Counted from the stretch's first letter, positions 6,843-14,285 are shown. The stretch: 14,287 nucleotides of DNA from Chloroflexota bacterium (GCA_008501785.1 QQUD01000832.1:1-14287), one strand, 5' to 3'. Made by a program: numbers and translations. The notes: a model not told the origin generated them from the letters alone.

Positions 6843-6865
6843 CCATCACACAAACAGCTACCAAT

Positions 6866-8725
6866 TTATGGCAGCATATAACTCGGAATCGGTTTAGGAA
6901 TCACAATAAACTGCCCAACATAAAATCCATTCGGCCATGGAATCGCGTTCAAACGCATGAACTCTGATTGGCTCATGCCAAAATCTGCGGCAATCGTTTT
7001 GGGCGTATCTCCTGATTTAACATTGTACGTCTCCACGCACGGGGGTGCATGAACAGGACCAACACTGCCGACATCTGGAATTATTAATTCCTGATCAGGG
7101 AAGATGAGGTTTGGATTGTAAATGTGATTAGCCATGCGAATCGCGTGGGATGTCGTGCCGTAACAGCGCGCAATTTGCAGCAGCCACTCTCCACGCGCAA
7201 CCGTGTGAGTAGTCTCCGTTGGTTGTTGTGTGACCGTTATTGTGACCAAAGCCTCAACACATTTACCATCACTATTGCAAACCTGATAGGTAAACTGATC
7301 CGCTCCGGCAAAGTCTTTATCCGGCATATACGTAAACTTGCCATCGTCAGCAAGTGTAAGTTGACCGTTATCAACATCATCTACCGGCGTTGTGTTTACA
7401 TTTAGCACCAGGTTGTTGGGATCACTGTCGTTAGCCAATACATCTGCCGACAGTTCTGTATTCACCGTTGTGCTGAAAGTATCGTCAGCAGCACGAGGTA
7501 CAGCCCCAACGATGATGGTGACTTGAGCCTGATCACAAAGGGTTACGGTGTCACACACTTTGTACTCAAAGGTATCTTTGCCTTCAAAATCTGTGGTAGG
7601 TGTATAGGTAAAATCACCATTCGTTTGCAAATCAAGTGTTCCGCTGGTTGGTGCAGCAATAGGTGTCGTATCAACCGTCAATGTATCCCCACTAGCATGC
7701 GTATCATTGGTCAGTACATTTTCAGAAACGGCCGTATTCACTGGCGTCTCAAACGTATCATCAACAGCTTCTGGCCCACCAACTGGGATAACTTCTCCAA
7801 CAGTGATTGTGACGACAGCTGTATCACATACATCATCTGCATCACACGCCTTGTAGGTAAACATATCGGTGCCGGTAAAATCGCTGTTCGGCGTATAGGT
7901 AAATGCGCCGTTATCCTGCATTTCTACACTGCCAGAATCGGGGTCTTTTTCCAGTGGAATTGTCACCATCAGGCCGCTGGGGGGCTTATCGTTTGTTAGC
8001 ACATTTTCGGAAACGGCCGTATTTTCATCAGTCTTATAGTCATCCTCTATGGCATCTACCACATCATTGCCGCCGTTGACTGTTATAGAAACAACGGCTG
8101 TATCACAAAAATCAGGGGCAGCGGTCAGGCAAACTGAATAGGTAAATGAATCATCTCCGAGATAACCTGGCACAGGTTGATAGGTAAAATCACCAGAATT
8201 TTGAATAACCCCCGTGCCATGTGCAGGGGGTGTGGTCAATGACGTAGACACGGTCAATCCGCCAGCGGGCGTATCATTACCCAGCACATCGCCAGATACC
8301 TCAGTGTCCTGTGTTGTGGTCGTTGCATCATCATTGGCCACAGGTGCTTCCCAAACAGAAATCGTGACGGTGGCCTGAGCACACCCATTATCCGCATCAC
8401 ACACTTCATACTTGAATTCGTCATCCCCCAAAAAGCCAGCATTGGGTGTATAAGTAAAGCTGCCATCTGCGACCAGTGTCAATGTACCATTTGTCGACGC
8501 TGAAACTGGTGTTTCCGTCACCGTTAATGCATCCCCATCTGGATCACTGTCATTGGTAAGTATGTTGTTAGAAACGGCCGTTGACGCCAGCGTCGCAAAT
8601 GTATCATCCGCCGCAGTTGGGGGAGCCGAACCATTTGTATCGCGGAAGAAAAACCACCAGCCTAAAAATATCAACAATAGCAAAATGAGCAGTACCGTAA
8701 TTAAGATAAGTGTACGTCGTGACAT
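6866..8725 (-). CDS. Membrane-anchored protein with five cadherin-like domains and two LysM domains
   Basis: Residues 5-27 form one strong transmembrane helix after a basic MSRR start, with no signal-peptidase site evident, so the rest probably lies outside the membrane. Five tandem bacterial cadherin-like (Big_9/'tandem-95') domains follow, at about 35-124, 127-216, 223-309, 317-406 and 409-498. Each has an A-x-DD opening, a VLxND motif, a GxFTYTP strand and a TxTV closing strand. Each also carries a Cys pair six to eight residues apart (C109/C115, C199/C207, C294/C300, C391/C397, C483/C489), likely a disulphide loop. Two LysM peptidoglycan-binding domains end the protein, at 506-550 (HTVARGEWLLQIARCYG) and 564-611 (YNVKSGDTPKTIAADFG). 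It may bridge membrane and cell wall. GGAGG lies four bases before ATG, and the terminator is at 6811-6842. Confidence 0.9.
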   Translation of the reverse strand: MSRRTLILITVLLILLLLIFLGWWFFFRDTNGSAPPTAADDTFATLASTAVSNNILTNDSDPDGDALTVTETPVSASTNGTLTLVADGSFTYTPNAGFLGDDEFKYEVCDADNGCAQATVTISVWEAPVANDDATTTTQDTEVSGDVLGNDTPAGGLTVSTSLTTPPAHGTGVIQNSGDFTYQPVPGYLGDDSFTYSVCLTAAPDFCDTAVVSITVNGGNDVVDAIEDDYKTDENTAVSENVLTNDKPPSGLMVTIPLEKDPDSGSVEMQDNGAFTYTPNSDFTGTDMFTYKACDADDVCDTAVVTITVGEVIPVGGPEAVDDTFETPVNTAVSENVLTNDTHASGDTLTVDTTPIAAPTSGTLDLQTNGDFTYTPTTDFEGKDTFEYKVCDTVTLCDQAQVTIIVGAVPRAADDTFSTTVNTELSADVLANDSDPNNLVLNVNTTPVDDVDNGQLTLADDGKFTYMPDKDFAGADQFTYQVCNSDGKCVEALVTITVTQQPTETTHTVARGEWLLQIARCYGTTSHAIRMANHIYNPNLIFPDQELIIPDVGSVGPVHAPPCVETYNVKSGDTPKTIAADFGMSQSEFMRLNAIPWPNGFYVGQFIVIPKPIPSYMLP

Positions 8726-8840
8726 GAAGCCTCCAGATGTCTTGACCTGTCAAATTGAAAATTAAAAAAATATTTTTTGCCATCAATAATCGCAGTAATT
8801 GTGTCAGATTGTTGGTCCCTGACAGGAGATAGACATAGGC

Positions 8841-8870
8841 AGGATAACATATTGTCATAATGTTGGTCAA
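8841..8870 (-). promoter_or_regulatory. Candidate promoter of the cadherin-like/LysM gene
   Basis: On the minus strand TTGACC (8865-8870) and TATCCT (8841-8846) are 18 bases apart. This predicts a leader of about 110 bases containing an inverted repeat TGTCAG-N11-CTGACA (8802-8824) and a perfect A6-TA-T6 palindrome near 8764-8777. These could be regulatory, but nothing identifies a regulator. Confidence 0.4.
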
Positions 8871-8911
8871 GGGTTATACGAAAAAGAGGCACGCAGAGAG
8901 ATTAATTTGGG

Positions 8912-8931
8912 TGGGAAACGGCCGTTTCCCA
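8912..8931 (-). terminator. Perfect 20-bp palindrome after the first antiporter gene
   Basis: TGGGAAACGG and CCGTTTCCCA are exact complements with no spacer; the transcript would form an eight-base-pair stem with a GGCC loop. It lies 16 bases beyond the stop of the 8947-10872 gene. No strong T-tract follows, so it may be a weak terminator or only an instance of the iterated palindrome. Confidence 0.5.
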
Positions 8932-8946
8932 TCCCCGAAGTAGGAA

Positions 8947-10872
8947 TCACGACTCAAACCACACCTGCACCTCTACCAGGCTGTCTGGAGACCCCACGAC
9001 TGTAACGTGATCCCCAATTTCAAGACGCGTGTATCCGTGTGAATCTAACTGATCACCATTTCTCGACACAGAGAGAACCAACACATCATGAGGGAAGTGC
9101 ATATCACGAATAGCCAGACCTTTGAATTCTGGATTATTCATTTCAACTTCCATAAACTCTTCATCCGGGTCCATTCCAAGAAGCAAAGAGGCAGCGTAAG
9201 GAGAACGTACAAATTGATCAAGCAAACTAACCATCGACGTCCACGGCTCAACAACAAGCGCCCCCAATTCATGAAACTTGTCAAAATTCGCCCGATCCTG
9301 CAACCGGACAACCACATTATCGATACCAAACTCCTCATAAATAAGCTCGCAAATCGCATAATTCTCATCGTCCGAAAGCATCAACACCACACCTTCTGCA
9401 CGACCCATATCCAGGCTGTGAAATGCTTCAACTGAGATTTCTGAAATAAGTTCCATACGTGGCGAATCACCATTTACCCCTACCAAAGCCTCCGGCTTAC
9501 AGGCAACCATCAATACATTCCAACGATGGTTTTGCAGCTGCCGCGCCAGCGCCAGCGACTGCCCCTCCACTCCAAAAATAATAGCATCACGCACGCCATC
9601 AAATTCAGGTCCTTCAGCACGCGTATGCGATTCACCCACTCGATTAATAGCCCACTTTAGCAGTGGAGGGCCGATAACCTGATTGAGAACAATAACACCA
9701 ATTGATAGCGTCGCCAGTTCCGCTCCCCATTCACTAAATTCAACCCCGATCTCTTTGGCTAACCCAACACTCACCCCTGCCTGCGTAATGAATCCAAATC
9801 CAAGCAGTATGTTTCCTGGGCTGCGGTCACGGGCAATGGCCGTTCCAGCAAAACTGCCGACAAAAATCCCAACAAGTCGCACCGCAAACAAAATGAGCAT
9901 GATTCCCCAAGTTTGTCCGATTACATCCATCTCAAGCTCAATCCCAACCAGGGTAAAGAAAAGCAAAAATACGGCAGGCGCCATTTCTTCAATTGTATGC
10001 TGAAAGTCAGATGCAAGATTCGTGAAGTTTGTTACATAAAACCCCGCCGTCATACAAATCAATAACGGTTCAGAGAAAATGCCAACAGGTAGGGCAAATA
10101 AGTGGAAATCATGCAGGACTGTGGAGAGCCAAAAAACGCTCAATCCTAGTAAAAGAATCAGGACGCTTTTGAGCAGCCTAAAGGGTAAAATTGAAATGAA
10201 ACGCAACAACAAACCGACTGCAATACCCAACCCAATATCAAGCAATATTTCAAATAATACAAAAAAGAGCAGCCCGATATTAAACGTTGCCCCTTCTACT
10301 AAAACAGCCGCAACCGAAACTGCTGCGGCAAAGATAATTATCACAACTGCATCTTTTAAAACAGTTGCACCCAATACTTTGTGAGTAAATGGGCCACGTG
10401 CCCGCAGTTCCTTGATAATTGCCAGCGCAGAAGAAGGGGAACGGGCGATCATGATCGTTGCTCCCAACAATGCAATGGCAAAGACTTCTATATGTGGTAA
10501 TGGTGCCATAAAAGGAACCATATCTTTAATGAATAAAAATGTTGCAATACCAATGGCAAATACGGCTATAACTTGCCCGCTAATAATTGAAATGATTGAG
10601 CGGAAATAGCCGCGAATTACATGAAGTTCTAATTCAGCACCGGCCGCAAAAGCGATAAAAGCAAGCGCTAATTCGTCAAGAAAAATTAATTGTGGAATAG
10701 TTTCGGTGTGAACAAAATCGAGAACAAATGGCCCGACGAGGATGCCTGTGAATAAAAATCCACTGATTAAGGGTAATTTAAACCGGGCAAAGATATTGCC
10801 CATTTGTCGAGCGCTGAGGATAATGATAAATAATGTGACAAATAGGGCAATGTATAGTTTTAAAAAGTCCAT
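8947..10872 (-). CDS. CPA2-family cation/proton antiporter with RCK domain (paralogue A)
   Basis: Residues 1-405 are a polytopic membrane domain of the CPA2 Na+/H+ or K+/H+ exchanger family (PF00999-type), with GATIMIARSPSSALAIIKE and the membrane Asp D174 in VLKDAVV, equivalent to the transport Asp of Kef/NapA proteins. Residues about 428-545 form a cytoplasmic RCK_N domain (IIFGVEGQSLALARQL), and 560-641 a TrkA-C domain (DVLVLSVSR, GDHVTVVGSP). The nucleotide motif is degraded: GxGxxG reads GVEGQS, and the usual acidic residue at the end of beta-2 is Ala (A457). Which ion is exchanged cannot be told. It aligns without gaps to the gene at 11180-13126. TATAAT ends six bases before ATG and there is no Shine-Dalgarno sequence, suggesting a leaderless mRNA. 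Confidence 0.9.
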   Translation of the reverse strand: MDFLKLYIALFVTLFIIILSARQMGNIFARFKLPLISGFLFTGILVGPFVLDFVHTETIPQLIFLDELALAFIAFAAGAELELHVIRGYFRSIISIISGQVIAVFAIGIATFLFIKDMVPFMAPLPHIEVFAIALLGATIMIARSPSSALAIIKELRARGPFTHKVLGATVLKDAVVIIIFAAAVSVAAVLVEGATFNIGLLFFVLFEILLDIGLGIAVGLLLRFISILPFRLLKSVLILLLGLSVFWLSTVLHDFHLFALPVGIFSEPLLICMTAGFYVTNFTNLASDFQHTIEEMAPAVFLLFFTLVGIELEMDVIGQTWGIMLILFAVRLVGIFVGSFAGTAIARDRSPGNILLGFGFITQAGVSVGLAKEIGVEFSEWGAELATLSIGVIVLNQVIGPPLLKWAINRVGESHTRAEGPEFDGVRDAIIFGVEGQSLALARQLQNHRWNVLMVACKPEALVGVNGDSPRMELISEISVEAFHSLDMGRAEGVVLMLSDDENYAICELIYEEFGIDNVVVRLQDRANFDKFHELGALVVEPWTSMVSLLDQFVRSPYAASLLLGMDPDEEFMEVEMNNPEFKGLAIRDMHFPHDVLVLSVSRNGDQLDSHGYTRLEIGDHVTVVGSPDSLVEVQVWFES

Positions 10873-10878
10873 CAGGCC

Positions 10879-10884
10879 ATTATA
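10879..10884 (-). promoter_or_regulatory. -10 box of paralogue A, leaderless arrangement
   Basis: TATAAT is followed by six bases (GGCCTG) and then ATG, so transcription would begin at or next to the start codon. The upstream GAATCGGC directly before TATAAT is identical to that at paralogue B. No good -35 box is visible. Confidence 0.6.
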
Positions 10885-10939
10885 GCCGATTCAAAGGTAT
10901 TTGAGTAAAGACGGTCTTAAATGAGTATTGCAACGATTT

Positions 10940-11109
10940 GTGGGGACAAAATATCTGCCGCACCCGCCGAGGGCTGAAGCCCCTGGCTACGAGGTGGAAG
11001 GCCCTCCGGGCCTGACTGATTCTTAGCCCTGAAAGGGCTTTCATCTCGTAGATGGGGCGTTCACGCCTCATCGAAGGTGACAAATTATCGTCTGTTCATT
11101 TGTCCCCAC
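10940..11109. repeat. 170-bp palindromic intergenic element with terminal inverted repeats
   Basis: The ends are GTGGGGACAAAAT (10940-10952) and ATTTGTCCCCAC (11098-11109), inverted copies with one extra A. Inside are several nested hairpins: GGGCTgaAGCCC, GGCCCtccGGGCC, AGCCCTgaaaGGGCT, CTACGAG with CTCGTAG, and GATGGGGCGTtcACGCCTCATC. There is no open frame with a start and ribosome-binding site. It fills most of the gap between the two antiporter genes and resembles a composite REP/MITE-like element. Confidence 0.6.
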
Positions 11110-11126
11110 GATTTCTTGCTATACTC

Positions 11127-11186
11127 GTCTTAAATTGAATTGAGGGGAACGGCCGTTTCCCTACACTCCCTCATTCAATTTAAGAC
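11127..11186 (-). terminator. Long stem-loop overlapping the stop of paralogue B
   Basis: The left arm 11127-11146 (GTCTTAAATTGAATTGAGGG) pairs with the right arm 11168-11186 with a single-base bulge. The interior holds another near-palindrome centred on ACGGCCGT (11149-11156). The right arm includes the TAA stop of the 11180-13126 gene. No T-tract follows on the minus strand, so the structure may protect the 3' end of the mRNA as much as terminate it. Confidence 0.5.
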
Positions 11187-13126
11187 CTCGAAAATTTATG
11201 TTCCACTTCAAACCTGGCCCGAACTTCTGCCAAACTATCAGGAGAACCAACAACCGTGACCAAATCCCCCGTTTCAAAACGCGTATACCCATGCGAGTCC
11301 AGCCGATCACCTTTTCTCGTAATCGAGAGAATCAACACATCATGTGGAAAATGAATATCGCGAACCGCCACACCACTCAGGTCTGGATTATGCATATCAA
11401 TTTCCATAAACTCTTCCTCTGGGTTCATCCCCAACAGCAAAGAAGCCGCATAAGGAGAGCGCACAAACTGGTCCAGCAAGCTAACCATCGAGGTCCACGG
11501 TTCTACGACAATAGCCCCCAACTTGTGGAATTTTTCAAAATTGCGCCGATCATGCAAACGTACAATCACATTCTCTACGCCAAACTCTTCATAAATTTGT
11601 TCACAAATTGCGTAATTTTCTGCGTCCGAAAGCATCAACACCACACTTTCAGCACATCCTGTCTTGAGACAATCAAGCGCATCCTTCGTGATATCAGGCA
11701 CAATTTCAATTTTCGGTGAATATCCATTCACATTTGCCAATACTTCGGGCTTCCTATCCACCATCAGCACATTCCACCGGTGATTTTCAAGCTGTCGTGC
11801 CAAGGCTAACGTTTGGCCTTCTACCCCAAAAATAATTACATCACGAACACCATCAAATTCTGGTCCATCCGCTTTAGTATGGGATTCCCCAACCTTGTTA
11901 ATCGCCCACTTGAGAATCGGTGGCCCCACAATCTGATTGAGCACAATTACCCCAATGCAAAGGGTTGCTAATTCGCCCCCCCATGTGTGGAATTCAACAC
12001 CAATCTCTTTGGCCAGCCCAATACTCACGCCCGCCTGCGTCACAAACCCCAAACTCAGCCACGCATTTCCAGGGCTGCGATCTTTGACAGCCGTTGTTCC
12101 CAACCAGCTACCCAAAAATATCCCCACCATTCTCACAACAAAAAGAATCACCACAATTTGCCAGGTTTGACTGAGAACATCAAGTTGAATTTCAATACCT
12201 ACCAGCGTAAAGAACATCAGGAACACACCAGGAGACAACATTTCAATGGTATGGTGAAAATCAGATGTCAGGTTCGTAAAGTTGGCGACATAAAAACCAG
12301 CCGTCAGGCAAATTAACAGCGGTTCCGAAAATAACCCAACTGGTAGCGAAAACAGATGAAATTCATGCAACGCAGTTGAAAGTGTAAAAACGCCTAAACC
12401 AAGCAATAAAAGCAAGATACTTTTCATTAAATTGGATGGCAAGGTCATAACCACTCGCAGCATCAGACCCAACAGTAAACCCAGGCCAATATCTAGCAGG
12501 ATTTCAAAAATTACGAAAACAAGCAAACCCACATCAAATGATGCACCTTCAACAAAAACGGCCGCAACAGACACCGCCGCCGCAAACAGCACAATCACAA
12601 CAGCATCCATTAAAACCGTTGCGCCCAACACTTTGTGGGTAAAAGGCCCGTGCGCCCGTAGTTCCTTGATGATTGCCAGAGCAGACGAAGGAGATCGTGC
12701 AATCATAATCGTTGCACCAATGATAGCGATGCCCCACACTTCCCCCCCGGGCAAGTCAGCCATAAAAGGAACCATATCTTGAATCATGAGGAAAGCGACC
12801 ACACCAATGACAAAGATCGCAATCACCTGGCCGCTGATAATCGAAATGATGCTGCGAAAATAGCCACGAATGACCTGCAATTCAAGCTCGGCACCAGCAG
12901 CAAAGGCAATGAAAGCCAACGCTAATTCATCTAAAACCAAAAAATAAGGCACATTTTCGGTATGAATAAAGTCAAGCACAAATGGTCCAACAATAATGCC
13001 GGCAAATAAAAAACCGCTAATAAGCGGTAATTTACACCTACCAAAAATATTTCCCATCTGTTTAGCACCGAGAAAAATAAAACAAAGAGCAGCAAAAATC
13101 GGGATAAGTGGCTCCAAAATATTCAT
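11180..13126 (-). CDS. CPA2-family cation/proton antiporter with RCK domain (paralogue B)
   Basis: It has the same design as its neighbour: an exchanger domain (residues 1-405), RCK_N (about 428-545) and TrkA-C (560-640), plus seven extra C-terminal residues (EHKFSRS). The transport Asp is D174, here preceded by Met (VLMDAVV) where the neighbour has Lys. The RCK_N beta-2 acidic residue is kept (D457 in NVLMVDRKP), although the glycine loop reads GVEGQT. B may therefore sense nucleotide where A cannot. Identity between the two is high over the full length without gaps, so this is a tandem duplication. ATG 13126 is chosen over TTG 13132 because the shared TATAAT lies exactly six bases upstream, as at paralogue A. 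Confidence 0.9.
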   Translation of the reverse strand: MNILEPLIPIFAALCFIFLGAKQMGNIFGRCKLPLISGFLFAGIIVGPFVLDFIHTENVPYFLVLDELALAFIAFAAGAELELQVIRGYFRSIISIISGQVIAIFVIGVVAFLMIQDMVPFMADLPGGEVWGIAIIGATIMIARSPSSALAIIKELRAHGPFTHKVLGATVLMDAVVIVLFAAAVSVAAVFVEGASFDVGLLVFVIFEILLDIGLGLLLGLMLRVVMTLPSNLMKSILLLLLGLGVFTLSTALHEFHLFSLPVGLFSEPLLICLTAGFYVANFTNLTSDFHHTIEMLSPGVFLMFFTLVGIEIQLDVLSQTWQIVVILFVVRMVGIFLGSWLGTTAVKDRSPGNAWLSLGFVTQAGVSIGLAKEIGVEFHTWGGELATLCIGVIVLNQIVGPPILKWAINKVGESHTKADGPEFDGVRDVIIFGVEGQTLALARQLENHRWNVLMVDRKPEVLANVNGYSPKIEIVPDITKDALDCLKTGCAESVVLMLSDAENYAICEQIYEEFGVENVIVRLHDRRNFEKFHKLGAIVVEPWTSMVSLLDQFVRSPYAASLLLGMNPEEEFMEIDMHNPDLSGVAVRDIHFPHDVLILSITRKGDRLDSHGYTRFETGDLVTVVGSPDSLAEVRARFEVEHKFSRS

Positions 13127-13132
13127 ACCCAA

Positions 13133-13138
13133 ATTATA
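13133..13138 (-). promoter_or_regulatory. -10 box of paralogue B, leaderless arrangement
   Basis: TATAAT, then TTGGGT, then ATG, the same six-base spacing as at paralogue A. It is preceded by the identical GAATCGGC. No Shine-Dalgarno sequence lies in this interval. A TGCACA about 18 bases upstream of the -10 box is a weak -35 candidate. Confidence 0.6.
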
Positions 13139-13195
13139 GCCGATTCATTCATAAATGTGCATAGTTTATTTCTCACAAAAACTAGTTGAGATGTA

Positions 13196-13252
13196 CTAAA
13201 AAACACAAAAATGCAAACCTACAATGATGCCTGCTTTCCATCTCTTTTTCAT
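13196..13252 (-). CDS. 18-residue small ORF with a perfect ribosome-binding site
   Basis: AAGGAGG (plus-strand 13259-13265) lies six bases before ATG, and the frame reads MKKRWKAGIIVGLHFCVF then TAG. A basic start followed by a hydrophobic run looks like a membrane peptide or the first part of a signal sequence. It could be a leader peptide upstream of paralogue B, a small membrane protein, or the stub of a gene lost downstream. The strength of the Shine-Dalgarno sequence is the main evidence. Confidence 0.35.
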   Translation of the reverse strand: MKKRWKAGIIVGLHFCVF

Positions 13253-13296
13253 GTTGGGCCTCCTTAGATTGAAAAACAATGATGTTAGAATTGAAA

Positions 13297-13353
13297 AAAT
13301 TGGACCAATTTGCATCTAAATTTACCTGCTATTCCAGCATAAATTGGTCCAAT
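13297..13353. promoter_or_regulatory. Pair of AAATTGG-w-CCAATTT palindromes
   Basis: AAATTGGACCAATTT (13297-13311) is a perfect palindrome around one central base. AAATTGGTCCAAT (13341-13353) is its inverted partner. Centres are 44 bp apart, about four helical turns, which suits a dimeric repressor at two sites. On the minus strand the pair also forms a 13-bp stem whose second arm runs into TTTTTT, so it could instead terminate the 13384 gene. It lies just upstream of the small ORF at 13196-13252. Confidence 0.45.
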
Positions 13354-13383
13354 CGCGATAAGCTAACTGTGGGCATTTCGACC

Positions 13384-14247
13384 CTACTGTGTCACCCAAT
13401 TAAAATGACTAATATTCCTCCCTAACCAGTTGGTTAACGAGAACCTAGGTGTACCCTGCATTGGTACAAACGCCACCTCCCAAGGTTGATTGTTCCCTTC
13501 ATGCTCTATCAACAAGCCAGAGCCATCCGTTGTCCAGTTGTTTCGTATCCCATTTTCAGGCACACGATTGAGACGCCCGGCCACCGAACTGCCCACCTCA
13601 GCCGTCCAATAGCTAGATGCAATGCCAGCACCAACAATCGTAAAGTCAACAAGATCGATTAACGGCTGCACCGGTGGCGCAGAAATGATGTACCCTGACT
13701 GTGGCGCGGCATGTCCAGGAATGGCCAGCACATTTTTGCTAACTTCTACCAGGGCCAACGTTGTCGGTGTCGAATCTGGACGATAAACTGTAAAAATGGG
13801 ACCTGCTTCATTGGCGAACGGGGGCGAAATCGCCGCCACATGACCATTGCGTAACCATGTTGCATCGGCTTTAATCCCATTTCCATTTGAGTTGGGCACA
13901 ACCGCAACTGAACCCGAATTTTTGTCGAGTACATAATGCTGCCCACCTTCGCTAATCATTCCTAACAGTAAAAGGTGCCCGCTGGTTGGGGACCATGCTA
14001 CAGCTTCATAGAAGAGGGGCTTGCTGGTATCATTTTTATCAATCACCACCATCTGTTTTTCAGGAGCATCCAGGGCATAGGGATATTCGTATATTCCGGT
14101 ATCATCCAGCATCATAAAATGGGCATCGTCGCCACCCGCAAAAAGCTGTGGTGTATCAAAGCCCATCACACCGTGGGGAATGCCTGCCAATTGTTTAACA
14201 TCACTGGGGTTGCTGGTGGCAAAAGTGGAAAGTCGAATGGGGCTGTT
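13384..14247 (-). CDS. Beta-propeller-like protein, 5' end missing
   Basis: Repeated strand-turn units such as EAVAWSPTSGHLLLLG, ADATWLRNGHVAAIS and NWTTDGSGLLIEHEGNNQPWEVAFV suggest a WD40/TolB-like propeller of a few blades, usually a periplasmic or extracellular scaffold. The frame is coding-like up to a TAA at 14248-14250, but it holds no ATG near its upstream end and no Shine-Dalgarno sequence. TTG 14190 is the first possible start (268 residues) and has no ribosome-binding site. The upstream side is occupied by a palindromic element (14240-14285). The gene has probably lost its signal peptide and first blades, through insertion or rearrangement, and may be a pseudogene. It ends 30 bases before the palindrome pair at 13297-13353. 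Confidence 0.55.
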   Translation of the reverse strand, partial: NSPIRLSTFATSNPSDVKQLAGIPHGVMGFDTPQLFAGGDDAHFMMLDDTGIYEYPYALDAPEKQMVVIDKNDTSKPLFYEAVAWSPTSGHLLLLGMISEGGQHYVLDKNSGSVAVVPNSNGNGIKADATWLRNGHVAAISPPFANEAGPIFTVYRPDSTPTTLALVEVSKNVLAIPGHAAPQSGYIISAPPVQPLIDLVDFTIVGAGIASSYWTAEVGSSVAGRLNRVPENGIRNNWTTDGSGLLIEHEGNNQPWEVAFVPMQGTPRFSLTNWLGRNISHFNWVTQ

Positions 14248-14285
14248 TTAGCGCCCCTGCTAGACGGCCGCAGCCCCCATGGGGG
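14240..14285. repeat. Palindromic element at the right edge
   Basis: GGGGCTG (14240-14246) and CAGCCCC (14271-14277) are inverted copies, with an inner TAGC/GCTA pair, and CCCCCATGGGGG (14274-14285) is a perfect palindrome that continues to the window edge. It lies exactly where the propeller frame stops. It may continue beyond the window. Confidence 0.45.

Larger units (their letters stand above)
6306..6865. other. 560-bp intergenic region between two minus-strand genes
   Basis: No convincing gene is present. From left to right it holds the lipoprotein gene's ribosome-binding site, a PHO-box-like repeat array (6365-6418), a copy of the dispersed palindrome (6584-6640), a short tandem repeat (6697-6729), and the terminator of the cadherin-like/LysM gene (6811-6842). 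Between 6430 and 6570 I see nothing beyond AT-rich sequence. Confidence 0.6.

Noticed and set aside
7523..7999. Long open frame on the plus strand across the cadherin-like gene
   Set aside because: It lies opposite a well-supported gene, has no ribosome-binding site and encodes a composition unlike a natural protein; it is a shadow of the repeats.
10940..11109. tRNA or other known structured RNA between the antiporters
   Set aside because: The hairpins do not form a cloverleaf or any family I recognise, and the inverted ends favour a repeat element.
11198..11719. 173-codon open frame on the plus strand within paralogue B
   Set aside because: A matching frame appears opposite paralogue A at 9088-9435, as expected from antisense of conserved codons; the products are His/Asn-rich and have no start signal.
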